Positions 1 through 8,281 of a DNA stretch of 64,000 bases are shown in pieces. The DNA lies in NCBI GenBank assembly GCA_963717125.1, contig CAVQVG010000017.1, positions 669,523 through 733,522 of the forward strand. Direction: 5' to 3'. Origin of the DNA: RYN-230 sp963717125 (GTDB lineage: Bacteria; Actinomycetota; Actinomycetes; Streptosporangiales; Streptosporangiaceae). Positions within the stretch are counted from its first letter, which is position 1; every line of letters begins with the position of its first letter. The notes below the pieces were generated by a model, which did not search any database, was not told the origin of the DNA, and saw only the letters and a program-made list of their open reading frames with translations. The translations under genes and the position numbers were made by a program.

Positions 1-698
1 AGCGCGACCATGGTCAGCAGTACCCGGGTGAAGGCAGCGAGGAAGCGGCGATAGCGCAGCATCGACGCTGCGGGGTCGGCTGCCTCGATGTCCGGCCGGG
101 AGCGGTAGACGATCAGCAAGATCCCGCTGCACAGGGCCGTGACGTACAGCTGGCCGGCCACCACCAAGATGATGAGGGCAGACTTGAGCACCCGGTGACC
201 AGACTCGGTGAGGATGTGGGCGGGCAGGCCGGGGTAGCGCAGCGCGCCGATGGCGGCGGTGGCCGCCGTGACGGCCAGGGCGGGTATCAGCCAGCGCACC
301 GGAAAGCGCACCGGATTGGTGCGCCAGCTGGTATCGGTGACGATCGTCTGCCGCAGGCCCGCGAACCAGCCGTCCGCGTTCTTGACCGCGGCGATCTTCC
401 GCCGGGCGGCCCAGAAGCAGCCGAGATCGGCGGCCAGCTCCAGCAGCAGGATGATCCTGGGCAGCCACCATGACCCGTAGCCCTCCAGCGCCACCGCTGC
501 GGCGGTGCAGCAGGCGCCGATGGCCGCGGTCCGCCAGTAGTAGGCTCGCCGTTCCCGCCGGATAACCGCGGCGTCGGCCCGCTCGCGGGGAACGCGGACG
601 CCGAACTGCACGGTCGGCCGGCTCGCTGCGGGCGCCGAGCACGTCAGCGCCCCGAGGACCGGCACGGTGAAAACCCCGGCCAGGGTCCCGGCGATCAT
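1..698 (-). CDS. Membrane protein, DUF1648-like, partial at left edge
   Basis: An open frame on the minus strand starts at ATG 698 and runs off the left edge with no stop (about 232 codons visible). The start overlaps the stop of the upstream GntR gene by 4 bases (ATGA), which implies translational coupling. The protein shows several hydrophobic stretches separated by Arg-rich loops (for example RVPRERAD and RRERRAYYWR), as in the DUF1648/DUF5808 membrane proteins that often accompany YtrA-type regulators. The family call is from memory of this layout and is tentative. No catalytic motif is visible. It could be the membrane partner or sensor of the regulator. Confidence 0.65.
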   Translation of the reverse strand, partial: MIAGTLAGVFTVPVLGALTCSAPAASRPTVQFGVRVPRERADAAVIRRERRAYYWRTAAIGACCTAAAVALEGYGSWWLPRIILLLELAADLGCFWAARRKIAAVKNADGWFAGLRQTIVTDTSWRTNPVRFPVRWLIPALAVTAATAAIGALRYPGLPAHILTESGHRVLKSALIILVVAGQLYVTALCSGILLIVYRSRPDIEAADPAASMLRYRRFLAAFTRVLLTMVA

Positions 699-1123
699 GG
701 CGGGCTTCCGCTTCCGTTACCCGTCTCCGCCGCCGTGGCGGGGAAGGCGAAGTCCTCCGTGGCGGCCAAGCATTCCCGGACGATGTCGGTGGCTGGCATG
801 CCCTGGGCGGCGGCCTCGGCGAGCAGCGTCCGCAGCCGGCCCGTCCAGTCCTGGGCCCACGCTGGGTCCGGCGGCCCGCTGCTCGCGTCGCGGCGGACCA
901 CCGCGCCGGACTTGCGGCCGAGCCGCAGCAGGCCTTCCTGCCGCAGCACGTCGTACCCCTTGTTCACGGTGTGGAAGTTGACGCCCAGGTTGACCGCCAG
1001 CTGCCGGGTGGACGGCAGCGCGGACCCAGCCGGCTGGCGGCCGCGGGCGATCGCCTCCACGATCCGGTCCCTGATCTGCTGGTAGATGGGCACCGGGCCG
1101 TCTGGTTCGATGCTGAGCAGCAT
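695..1123 (-). CDS. GntR-family transcriptional regulator, YtrA subfamily
   Basis: A 142-residue protein, the usual short size of YtrA-type GntR regulators, which have a winged helix and only a small C-terminal dimerisation segment. Family signatures are PIYQQIRDRIVEAI near the N-terminus, LPSTRQLAVNLGVN in the recognition-helix region and HTVNKGYDVLRQEGLL. YtrA members normally repress ABC-2 exporters, and an ABC-2 exporter lies divergently about 1 kb away. The gene is translationally coupled to the downstream membrane-protein gene. A close paralog is at 4153-4614. The effector is unknown. Confidence 0.9.
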   Translation of the reverse strand: MLLSIEPDGPVPIYQQIRDRIVEAIARGRQPAGSALPSTRQLAVNLGVNFHTVNKGYDVLRQEGLLRLGRKSGAVVRRDASSGPPDPAWAQDWTGRLRTLLAEAAAQGMPATDIVRECLAATEDFAFPATAAETGNGSGSPP

Positions 1124-1250
1124 CAGGCCTCCAGGATCTCAGGAACGCCGGGCTGCCTGGCCGCCCGCCGCACCCCGGCCTCCGCAGCGCTCACCGCTGG
1201 CTCTCCTTCCGGCAGGCAGCCCCCGCCCGACAGCATATGAGCTAGTAGCT

Positions 1251-1269
1251 ATAGAACAAATTACAAGAG
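1251..1269. promoter_or_regulatory. Candidate operator upstream of GntR gene
   Basis: An A/T-rich island in otherwise GC-rich DNA, about 130 bp upstream of the GntR start. It contains ATAGAACA followed by ATTACAAGAG. A closely related string occurs at 2052-2072 upstream of the ABC exporter. Sharing between the regulator and the transporter promoters is what autorepression by a YtrA-type protein would predict. This is inference from sequence alone. Confidence 0.35.
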
Positions 1270-2040
1270 GCTGTCAAATCTCTGCCGGTGCACCCGGCGC
1301 TCGTGCCGGGCTGCCGCCCGCCCGCGGCAAGGTTGCGCCTGACTGGCTGATCTATCTACTCTATAAGTTGTATAACAGATGAACGTGAGCTGCTACGCGC
1401 CGCTGTTCCCGGCGGGCAGGGAGGGGGCCATGGTCGTGCCGCGGCCGGTGGCGCTGCATCACCGGGCAGGTCTACCGCCCAGGGGTGTCGGCGCGTCGCT
1501 CACTACCGGATCGGACCGGCAGCGTGAACCCCGCAGCATCAGGCCGCGGCCGGTTCACGGTGACCATTGCCCGATCCGCGCTGGGCCAGGCCAATAGCTG
1601 CCGCTCTGCGGCACCACGAGCACGGTCCTCGTCTACCGTCTACCTGGGTGTGCTGCTTCGGTGCTGACGTGGAGAGGCGCGCACGTTCCCGCCTGCCCCA
1701 GCGCCCCCACTTCCGTGGCAAGCGTACCGCCGCGGGCGCGGGCGGTCCGCCGGTGCCAGGACGCGCCTCGACACCCCGATCAGCTGTTCTACAAGACGTG
1801 TGTCGTGATAGCCAAAGCATGCTGACTGTCGTGCCGCAGATCCCGGCGCCCGGGGAGGACGTCCCTACTGGTGGTGAGCATCGAGTCAGCCGGATCGGCA
1901 ACCGCAGGGACCATGCTCGCGTGCCGGCCGAGAGGCGGTCGCCGGCCGGGGACTGCCGCTGGCGTCTTCGGCGCCGCGGCGGCCCTCGCGCTGGCGCCCG
2001 CAGGCCTGGTGAAGCCGGGGGAGAGCAGTCACGAGATTAT
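1270..2040. other. Long intergenic region, no convincing gene
   Basis: Open frames exist on both strands, but their codon use and composition (Arg/Pro/Gly-rich translations, no domain) look like chance frames. The only visible structure is an A/T-rich patch at about 1350-1380 (TATAAGTTGTATA, a short palindrome), which may be another promoter or regulator site. Confidence 0.5.
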
Positions 2041-2072
2041 TTCTATATCAGATAGAACAGATACAACAAGAG
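2041..2072 (+). promoter_or_regulatory. Candidate promoter/operator of the ABC exporter
   Basis: An A/T-rich segment 65-95 bp upstream of the proposed exporter start. It contains an inverted repeat, TTCTAT-atcag-ATAGAA (2041-2057), that runs into ATAGAACAGATACAACAAGAG-like sequence (2052-2072) resembling the site at 1251-1269. A binding site for the neighbouring YtrA-type GntR protein is plausible but unproven. Confidence 0.4.
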
Positions 2073-2136
2073 ATACGATGATGCGCGCTTGCGGAGCAAG
2101 CGGAAAGCACCCGGTAGGCAGGGGAGGCGGGCGGAA

Positions 2137-3183
2137 GTGGGCGGTGACTTTGCGGTGCGCGAAAGCCAGGATGAGACGGGAACGGCCCGCACCGGGGAGG
2201 CTGCCCGAGGACGGCCGCCGGCCCGGGCGGTGCCCGCGGCCATTGAGGTCAGCCACCTGACGAAGGTTTTCGGCGGGCGTACCGCGGTGTCCGACGTGTC
2301 GTTCACTGTCGCGGGCGGGGAGGTGTTCGGGTTCCTGGGGCCGAACGGGGCGGGCAAGACCACGACGGTGCGGATCCTGGGCACGCTGATCTCGCCGACA
2401 GCCGGCTCGGCCGTGGTGGCGGGCTTCCCGGTGGGCCCGGCCAGTGCGGCGGACATCCGGCGGCGGATCTCGGTCATGCCGGAGTTTCCGGGGCTGTACC
2501 TGCGGCTGACGGTGACCGAGAACCTGGAGTACTTCGCGCGGCTGTACGGCCTGCCGCGGCGACAGCAGCGGATGACGGAGGCACTGGCGGCGGTCGGCCT
2601 CGCCGACCGGGCGCACGACCTGGCCGGGAGCCTGTCCAAGGGGCTGCGGCAGCGGGCGGCGCTGGCCCGGGCGCTGCTGAACGAGCCGGCGGTGCTGTTC
2701 CTGGACGAGCCGACCTCGGGGCTGGACCCGGTGGCGGCGCACGAGGTGCACGGCCTGATCGCCGGGTTGCGTGACCGCGGGGTGACGGTCTTCCTGACCA
2801 CCCACCGGCTGGAGGAGGCCGAGCGGCTGTGCGACCGGGTGGCGATCATGAGCACCAGCCTGCGGACCATCGGCCGGCCCGAGGACCTGCGGTCCGAGCT
2901 GTTCACCGCGTCGCTGGAGGTCACGGTCGCCGCCGCGCTGCCCGGGCCTGGCCGGGTCTTTGGCGGGCTCCCGGCCGTGCAGGGGTGGAAAGCGGCCCGC
3001 CCGCCGGGCGGCGGCCCGGCCAGCTACGCGCTGACCGTGTCTGACGTGGGGCGGGCGGCGCCCGCGGTGACCCGGGCGCTGGTCGCGGCCGGCGCCGACG
3101 TCCTGTCGATCGCTCAGTCGCGGCACACGCTGGAGGACGTCTACCTGCAGCTGGTCGGTGACGACGGGGGGCGGTCCCGGTGA
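2137..3183 (+). CDS. ABC-2 type exporter, ATP-binding protein
   Basis: Cytoplasmic ATPase subunit of an ABC-2 exporter. It has Walker A GPNGAGKTT, a signature-like LSKGLRQR, Walker B VLFLDEPTSGLDP and the switch region TTHRLEEAE. This is the layout of drug/antibiotic exporters of the DrrA/CcmA type. GTG 2137 is preferred because GGGGAGG lies at 2121-2127; the frame stays open upstream to TTG 2089. From GTG 2137 the product is 348 residues, including about 100 C-terminal residues after the ATPase core, as in DrrA relatives. The stop overlaps the permease start. The substrate is unknown. Confidence 0.88.
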   Translation: MGGDFAVRESQDETGTARTGEAARGRPPARAVPAAIEVSHLTKVFGGRTAVSDVSFTVAGGEVFGFLGPNGAGKTTTVRILGTLISPTAGSAVVAGFPVGPASAADIRRRISVMPEFPGLYLRLTVTENLEYFARLYGLPRRQQRMTEALAAVGLADRAHDLAGSLSKGLRQRAALARALLNEPAVLFLDEPTSGLDPVAAHEVHGLIAGLRDRGVTVFLTTHRLEEAERLCDRVAIMSTSLRTIGRPEDLRSELFTASLEVTVAAALPGPGRVFGGLPAVQGWKAARPPGGGPASYALTVSDVGRAAPAVTRALVAAGADVLSIAQSRHTLEDVYLQLVGDDGGRSR

Positions 3184-3983
3184 GCGCGAGCACCGCCCGC
3201 ATCGGCGCCGTCATCCGCAAGGAGCTTGCGGAGTTGCGGCGCAACCGGCTCATCGTGGGCACGGCGGCCGTGCTGCCCGTGATATTCCTGGTCGTCCCCA
3301 CCGTCTCGATCCTCACCGTCAAGGCGTCGGCGCTGAGCGCCGGGGTGGCCAAGGGGATCGACAGATCGCTGTTCCTCCCGCTGATCGTCCCGGTGCTCGT
3401 GCCGTCGATGATGAGCGCCTTCGCGGTGGTCGGGGAGCGGGAGCAGGGCACCCTCGAGCCGGTGCTGACCACCCCGGTCAGCCGGGCCGAGCTGCTCATC
3501 GGCAAGGCCGCGGCGATCTTCATCCCCGCGGCCGGCCTCGGCTACCTGATCTTCGGCGTCTTCGTGGCGATCACGCAGCTCGCCGCCAGCCCGGCGGTGG
3601 CCGCCGCCGTGTGGCACGCGCCGCAGCTGCCAGCCACGCTGATCTTCATTCCGCTGCTGGCCGCCTGGGGGATCTGGGTCGGCCTGGCGATCTCGGCCAG
3701 GGTCAGCGACACCCGTGTCGCGCAGCAGCTGTCCTCCCTGGGAAGCCTGCCGGCGGCCGGGGTGGCCGCGCTGATGTCGTTCCAGGTGATAGGCCCGACG
3801 TTCGGGCTGGCCGCCGCCCTGGCCGGGGGACTGCTGGCGGTCGACTGCGCCGCGTGCTTCGCGGTGGCCCGGCTGTTCGACCGCGAACGCCTCATCACCG
3901 GGGCCAGGCCCAGCCGCGGCATCCCCGCACCGGCCGCGCCGCAGGACATCCGGTCCCCAGACGACGTGAGCGCGCACCAGTAA
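3180..3983 (+). CDS. ABC-2 type exporter, permease
   Basis: A 267-residue polytopic membrane protein starting at GTG 3180 inside the ATPase stop (GTGA overlap), so the two are cotranslated. It begins with the typical cytosolic stretch IRKELAELRRNR before the first membrane segment and contains GEREQGTLEPVLTTPVSR, the conserved cytosolic loop of ABC-2/NatB-like permeases. About six hydrophobic segments are visible. With the preceding ATPase it should form a homodimeric-type exporter. A decayed copy of its C-terminal part lies at 4611-4981. Confidence 0.87.
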   Translation: MSASTARIGAVIRKELAELRRNRLIVGTAAVLPVIFLVVPTVSILTVKASALSAGVAKGIDRSLFLPLIVPVLVPSMMSAFAVVGEREQGTLEPVLTTPVSRAELLIGKAAAIFIPAAGLGYLIFGVFVAITQLAASPAVAAAVWHAPQLPATLIFIPLLAAWGIWVGLAISARVSDTRVAQQLSSLGSLPAAGVAALMSFQVIGPTFGLAAALAGGLLAVDCAACFAVARLFDRERLITGARPSRGIPAPAAPQDIRSPDDVSAHQ

Positions 3984-4009
3984 ACCCGATACCGCGCGGA
4001 AGGAACACC

Positions 4010-4144
4010 ATGGCCATGGCCACGCTGGCACTCAGGCGGAAAAGGGCAGGCGGTCAGCTTCACCTGCCACGCGCCGCTGATCTGGCCGCAGCAGCGGCGG
4101 CGGTCATCGTGCCCGGCCTGTGGATAAACCTCAGACAGGAGTGA
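4010..4144 (+). CDS. Possible small hydrophobic protein (44 aa)
   Basis: ATG 4010 has a good ribosome binding site (GGAAGGA just upstream) and the frame ends 8 bp before the second GntR start. The translation is basic at the N-terminus (LRRKRAGG) with an Ala-rich hydrophobic centre. I recognise no family. It may be a real small membrane peptide or simply the leader region of the downstream regulator gene. Confidence 0.3.
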   Translation: MAMATLALRRKRAGGQLHLPRAADLAAAAAAVIVPGLWINLRQE

Positions 4145-4152
4145 AGCCCGCC

Positions 4153-4614
4153 ATGCTGCTGAGCATCGACCCCGACGGCCCTGCTTCCATGCACCAGCAG
4201 ATCAGGGACAGCATCGTTCCCATCTACCAGCAGATCAGGAACCAGATCGTGGAGGCGATCGCCGCCGGGGAGCTGCCGGAGGGCTCGGGGCTGCCCGCTA
4301 TCCGGCAGCTCGCGGTGGACCTGGGCATCAACTTCCACACCGTGAACAAGGCCTACGACCTGCTGCGCCGGGAAGGGCTGCTGCGGATCGGCCGGAAGGC
4401 CGGCGCGGTCGTGCAGCGCGATGCGGCAGGCGGCCCGCCCCGGCCCGGCTGGGAGCGCGACTGGGCGGGCCGGCTGCGGACGCTGCTGGCCGAGGCTGCC
4501 GCCCAGGGCCTGCCGGCCGACGGCATCATCCGGCACTGCCAGGATGCCGTGGCCCGGTTCGCATTCCCAGCCGGGCCGGCCGGGGCCGCCAGCACGGAGG
4601 GAACCCGGACATGA
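4153..4614 (+). CDS. GntR-family regulator, YtrA subfamily (second copy)
   Basis: A paralog of the regulator at 695-1123, sharing LAVDLGINFHTVNKAYDLLRREGLL and the C-terminal RLRTLLAEAAAQGLPA segment. ATG 4153 follows CAGGAG at a usable distance; the frame continues upstream to GTG 4120. The N-terminus is unusual: the first-helix segment QQIRD appears twice (HQQIRDSIV then YQQIRNQIVEAI), an 11-residue insertion relative to its paralog, probably from a small tandem duplication. The stop overlaps ATG 4611 of a degraded permease gene, so it was once the regulator of an ABC-2 exporter operon. Confidence 0.85.
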   Translation: MLLSIDPDGPASMHQQIRDSIVPIYQQIRNQIVEAIAAGELPEGSGLPAIRQLAVDLGINFHTVNKAYDLLRREGLLRIGRKAGAVVQRDAAGGPPRPGWERDWAGRLRTLLAEAAAQGLPADGIIRHCQDAVARFAFPAGPAGAASTEGTRT

Positions 4615-4981
4615 CGCTGGCCACGCGCGCAGCGACGCACCCTTCCCGCGCTGCCCGGGGGAGAGACCGGCTACGGGTGCCGCGCCGAGGCCACCAGGGT
4701 GAACGCGGCGCTTCTTGCTGGCTGCCCGATCTGGCTGGCTGCCCGATCTGGCCGGCATCGCCAGCTCCGCGCGCTCGGTGGACGTGCGCGCCGCCCAGCA
4801 GGTTGGCATGTTCGCCAGCCTTCCCCCGCTCGGCATCGCCGCGCTGATGTCATTCAACGTGATCACGCCGGCTCTCGGACTAGCACGGGCTCGCGGCCGC
4901 GCTGCTGATCGTCGATGTCTCTGATGGCGGGCGGTGGCGATGTTCGACCAGGAACGGATTGTCACCAGTACGCGAAGCTGA
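4611..4981 (+). pseudogene. Decayed ABC-2 permease fragment
   Basis: It begins with an ATG that overlaps the GntR stop, but no single frame is intact. From about 4750 one frame encodes VDVRAAQQ, then PPLGIAALMSFNVITPALGLA, which corresponds to DTRVAQQ and PAAGVAALMSFQVIGPTFGLA in the permease at 3180-3983. After a frame change, VAMFDQERIVTSTRS at the end matches VARLFDRERLITGARPS of that permease. A perfect 17-bp tandem duplication lies at 4717-4750. The N-terminal two thirds of the permease and any ATPase are missing, so this is a remnant of a second copy of the exporter. Confidence 0.7.
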
Positions 4982-5052
4982 ACCCTTCAGCTTGAAACAA
5001 CCCGGGCCAATCCCAACGGCTCAGCAGGTAATCAACAGATAAGGAGACTCAA

Positions 5053-5361
5053 GTGCCAGCAACGCTCAGGGTGTCGCACAAAGTAGTCGGCGTGGAGGTC
5101 CGTCGCGGCCCGTTCGACGTCGTGGTCGACGGTAAGCACGTCGGATCGGTCGAACTGAATGGCACGTTCGAGATGCCAGTCGAACCTGGACGCCACACCC
5201 TGAAACTCCGCAGTGGCCGAAACTCAAGCCGAATGAAGACCTTCGACGCGGCCGAGGACGAAGTTGTCAGCTTCCGGTGCAGCGGAAAGAATATTTTGCC
5301 GATCTTTCTCCTGTCGTTCGCTGTGCCATCCCTGGCGATCACGGTCAGGCGCGAGCGGTAA
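5053..5361 (+). CDS. Small PEGA-like hypothetical protein
   Basis: 102 residues from GTG 5053, with AAGGAG at about 5041-5046. The N-terminal two thirds look like a small beta-sandwich (DVVVDGKHVGSVELNG, VEPGRHTLKLRSGR), which resembles PEGA-type extracytoplasmic domains. The C-terminal end (LPIFLLSFAVPSLAI) is one hydrophobic segment. It precedes an ABC-2 exporter with a short gap and may be part of that operon. Function unknown. Confidence 0.7.
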   Translation: MPATLRVSHKVVGVEVRRGPFDVVVDGKHVGSVELNGTFEMPVEPGRHTLKLRSGRNSSRMKTFDAAEDEVVSFRCSGKNILPIFLLSFAVPSLAITVRRER

Positions 5362-5440
5362 GGGCGTGTGACATTTGCCAGCCGACAATAGCGGATCGCG
5401 ACACTACTCGATTCGGGGCGCGTGTGACAGCCCCTTCTCC

Positions 5441-6376
5441 ATGACGACCACCAGTGCTCCTGGTGAGGAGATCATCCTTTCCGGACTTCGCAAGTCGTAT
5501 GGTCACCTGCGCGCCGTCGACTCGATCGACCTGACGATCAAGCGCGGCGAGACGGTTGCCCTCCTCGGGCCGAACGGCGCGGGCAAGACGACGACGCTTG
5601 ACATGATGATGGGTCTGACAAGGCCCGATTCCGGCAGCGTCTCGCTGTTCGGAATGCCGCCCTCGCGCGCGGCCAAGGCGGGCCTCATCGGCGGCATGCT
5701 GCAGACCGGGTCGCCCATCGACCACCTGCGCGTCTGTGAGCTCTTCACCATGGTCTCCTCCCTGTATCCGCGGCCCCTCAAGGTCGACGACGTGCTGCGG
5801 CTCACCGGGACGCAGTCGTACGCCCGCCGCCCGACGAACAGGCTGTCCGGAGGCCAGACGCAGCGGGTCCGGTTCGGGGTCGCGCTGATCTCGAACGCGG
5901 ACCTTCTCGTGCTGGACGAGCCGACCGCCGCCATCGACGTCGAGGGCCGGCGGGAGTTCTGGGCCGCCATGCGGGAGGTCGCCGAGGCAGGCAAGACCGT
6001 GATCTTCGCGACGCACTACCTCGAGGAGGCCGACGCCTATGCGGGCCGGATCGTCCTGATCGCGCGCGGCAAGATCGTCGCGGACGGCCCGGCCACGGAG
6101 ATCAAGGCCAAGGCGGGCGGCCGCACCATCCGCGCGACGCTTCCCGCCGTGGACGTTGCGCAGCTCGCCGGGCTGCCGGGCGTCACGAACGTCCAGCGGC
6201 ATGGTGACGCGGTTGCGCTGTCCACGTCCAACTCGGACGAGACGGTTCGCGCGCTGCTCGGCCGCTTCCCGGAGACACGCGACATCGAGGTGCAAGGCGC
6301 AGGGCTCGAAGAGGCGTTCCTGGCCCTCACCGCCGGAGAAAACGATGGCGCAAACCATTCGCAGGGGGTCCGATGA
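5441..6376 (+). CDS. ABC-2 type exporter, ATP-binding protein (second system)
   Basis: ABC ATPase of the multidrug/antibiotic exporter class. It has Walker A GPNGAGKTT, signature LSGGQTQR, Walker B LLVLDEPTAAIDV and H-loop ATHYLEEAD. ATG 5441 gives a 311-residue protein of normal length that starts shortly before the first beta-strand; the frame is open upstream to 5375 with a weaker start. The last about 90 residues form the regulatory C-terminal domain of this class. The stop overlaps the permease start, so the pair is cotranslated. Confidence 0.88.
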   Translation: MTTTSAPGEEIILSGLRKSYGHLRAVDSIDLTIKRGETVALLGPNGAGKTTTLDMMMGLTRPDSGSVSLFGMPPSRAAKAGLIGGMLQTGSPIDHLRVCELFTMVSSLYPRPLKVDDVLRLTGTQSYARRPTNRLSGGQTQRVRFGVALISNADLLVLDEPTAAIDVEGRREFWAAMREVAEAGKTVIFATHYLEEADAYAGRIVLIARGKIVADGPATEIKAKAGGRTIRATLPAVDVAQLAGLPGVTNVQRHGDAVALSTSNSDETVRALLGRFPETRDIEVQGAGLEEAFLALTAGENDGANHSQGVR

Positions 6377-7101
6377 TGCACGTCACGTACATCCGCTATG
6401 AGATACTGAGGAACTTCCGCAACTGGCGATTTCTCGTCTTGTCGCTCGCGTTCCCGATCGTGCTCTATTACTCGGTGGCGTCGGCGCAGAAGAGCCACAA
6501 GCTCCAGGGTATTGCCTTTCCCATCGCCTTCATGTCCTCGATGGCGACCTTGGGCGCCATGTCCGCTGTCATGTTGAGCGGCATTATCATCGCCGGCGAG
6601 CGTTCGATGGGGTGGACGCGGCAGATGCGGATCACGCCGCTGGGCGCAGCCACGTACGTCGGCACGAAGGTACTCGCGTGCTACTTGCGGGCGATACTGG
6701 TCATCGCGGCAATGTGCGTGGCAGGGATTACCCTCGGGGTCCATCTGCCGGCTCACAAGTGGGCGGTGATGACCGGGCTGCTGCTGGCAGGGCTCGTGCC
6801 CTTCACCGTGCTCGGCATCCTGCTCGGGCATCTGCTGACCACTGACTCCAGCGCCGTCGCACTGGCTGGAACAGTGATGATATTCGCACTCCTCGGCGGT
6901 GTATACGGGTTCCAGCTTGCGAGTACCGGCACACTGTTCGACATCATCAAGGGAATACCGTCATTCTGGCTCGCCCAGGCCGGCAAGGCCGCCCTCCGCC
7001 TCGACAACTGGCCCGCCGAGGGATGGATCGTGATGGGTGTCTGGACCGCCGTCCTTCTCCCGCTCGCAGTTCTCGCTTACCAGGGCGGCGCCCGCCGCTA
7101 A
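6373..7101 (+). CDS. ABC-2 type exporter, permease (second system)
   Basis: A 242-residue polytopic membrane protein with about six hydrophobic segments and the cytosolic loop GERSMGWTRQMRITPLG, characteristic of ABC-2 permeases paired with NodI/DrrA-like ATPases. Two adjacent ATG codons (6373 and 6376) overlap the ATPase stop; either could be used. The pair probably exports an amphiphilic or antibiotic-like substrate; nothing in the sequence identifies it. Confidence 0.87.
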   Translation: MMHVTYIRYEILRNFRNWRFLVLSLAFPIVLYYSVASAQKSHKLQGIAFPIAFMSSMATLGAMSAVMLSGIIIAGERSMGWTRQMRITPLGAATYVGTKVLACYLRAILVIAAMCVAGITLGVHLPAHKWAVMTGLLLAGLVPFTVLGILLGHLLTTDSSAVALAGTVMIFALLGGVYGFQLASTGTLFDIIKGIPSFWLAQAGKAALRLDNWPAEGWIVMGVWTAVLLPLAVLAYQGGARR

Positions 7102-7148
7102 CTCAATATCCGAACCATGTGTTCGACCCATCACACTAGAACGGGAAA

Positions 7149-7457
7149 ATGGGTATGCAACCAATCGACATCAAGGTGACAATCGACCGGCCCGTACCGG
7201 ACGCGCGGGTCCAGATTCTTGACAACGTCGAGCCCCGCATGCGCTCGGTCCACTTCAGCGAGCGCGCTCAGGGCGACGCGGTGACGTTCCGCCCGAAGTT
7301 CATGGGCCTTCCCGCGGTGTGGCTGATGCGCCGACTGTCAAACGAGCACCTCAAGCTCGCCTTCGAGCAAGAGGGCTCTGTCACCCAAGTGAAGGTGACC
7401 GGCAAGCTCAGCAGCCGCGCCCATGCCGAGGTCATCGAGGCCCTCGGTGGCCACTAG
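7149..7457 (+). CDS. Hypothetical protein, about 100 aa
   Basis: 102 residues with good actinomycete codon use. It is soluble-looking, with an alternating pattern (IDIKVTIDRPVPDARVQIL, then TQVKVTGKLSSRAHAEVIEALG) that suggests a small alpha/beta fold. ATG 7149 or ATG 7155 are both possible starts. It sits 47 bp after the ABC permease and mirrors the small gene at 5053 on the other side of the exporter genes. I do not recognise a family. Confidence 0.6.
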   Translation: MGMQPIDIKVTIDRPVPDARVQILDNVEPRMRSVHFSERAQGDAVTFRPKFMGLPAVWLMRRLSNEHLKLAFEQEGSVTQVKVTGKLSSRAHAEVIEALGGH

Positions 7458-7915
7458 GGGTCACGCGACAAACCCGAGTTCTACATCCGCCGCGGCGCCA
7501 GCGGCGCGCGGCGCGGATCTCGGCGTCGGCGACCTTCACCGCGCTCATCACGGCGCCGCGCCGCGCCGCTGTGGGACCCGCAGTTCCGCGCGCAGCCGCC
7601 AGGCCGCCATCAGCTGCCGGAACGCCAATGCTGATGGCCCGCTCCGGTCACACGTCGGCGGCGGAGACGCGGGCCAGCAGCAGCGGCCTCTGCCCCGGGG
7701 CGGCGGGGCAGTCCCCGGGCAGGTGCCGGTGCCGGGCACCGAACAGGGGCATGAGGGTGTCCCGTCTCAGCTAAGTCGGTCCTGTCTCACTTAAATCGGC
7801 CCATTAGGGCTCGAGTCTCAGTTAAGGCGGCCCGCTGCTGCCCTTCGGCTGTCCGGTCTGCTCACCGGAGTGCGGCAAGCCCTGCGCTAGCGGTCGATCA
7901 GACGTCGTCGGGGCG
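7458..7915. other. Intergenic region with insertion-sequence-like debris
   Basis: No long gene is supported. On the minus strand a short well-coded frame starts at ATG 7752 and stops near 7650 (about 34 codons, beginning MPLFGARHRHLPG), perhaps the beginning of a gene that was cut off. Three direct repeats at 7764-7830 separate it from the YCII gene. The composition suggests a site of past insertion or deletion. Confidence 0.5.
7764..7830 (+). repeat. Three GTCTCA(G/C)NTAA direct repeats
   Basis: Three copies of a 16-bp unit occur at 7764-7779, 7784-7799 and 7815-7830: GTCTCAGCTAAGTCGG, GTCTCACTTAAATCGG and GTCTCAGTTAAGGCGG. Repeated units of this kind are typical of transposase-binding ends of IS3/IS481-like elements in actinomycetes, but no transposase gene remains beside them. 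Assignment to a particular IS family is a guess. Confidence 0.5.
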
Positions 7916-8281
7916 TCACCGTCTGCTATCTGCCTGGCGGAGCATCGCGTCGAGTTCGGGGTCGAACCCGATCTCCCGGACCTCTTGCGCGCAGCGGCAG
8001 GCGACGGCGATCTTGGCAGCCCATTCCAGCGCTTCCTCGCGTGAGGGCACGTTGACGAGCGTGTATCCGCCGATGGCCTCCGGATACGGGCCGTCGGTGA
8101 CCGTCCCGTCGGTGGCCACGATGCTCGCCGGCTGGCTTTCCAGTCCGCCGGCGGACACATACACGCCGGCGTTGATGGCCTCCTGGACCACCGCATGCGC
8201 GGCATTGGCCACTGCGGGCATGTCCTCGTCGGGGATGTAGTCCATCGCGTGGGCATCGATGATGATCAGGTACTGCGTCAT
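7916..8281 (-). CDS. YCII-domain (DGPF-type) protein
   Basis: From ATG 8281 (MTQYLIIIDAHAMD) the product is 121 residues, the usual size of a YCII domain, a ferredoxin-like alpha/beta fold. The family signature DGPYPEAIGGYTLVNV (the DGPF motif) is followed by SREEALEWAAKIA. The conserved acidic and glycine residues around DGPY form the putative active pocket in this family; the reaction is unknown. The frame is open upstream to 8356, but the ATG with GGGAG ahead of it fits the domain start. These genes often accompany ECF sigma factors; here the neighbour is a ROK regulator. Confidence 0.8.
   Translation of the reverse strand: MTQYLIIIDAHAMDYIPDEDMPAVANAAHAVVQEAINAGVYVSAGGLESQPASIVATDGTVTDGPYPEAIGGYTLVNVPSREEALEWAAKIAVACRCAQEVREIGFDPELDAMLRQADSRR

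Noticed and set aside
1567..2055. Possible 162-codon gene in the gap upstream of the ABC exporter
   Set aside because: Low-complexity Arg/Gly/Pro translation, no ribosome binding site and no homology pattern.
2029..3126. 365-codon minus-strand frame
   Set aside because: Antisense shadow of the ABC ATPase gene, with no family signature.
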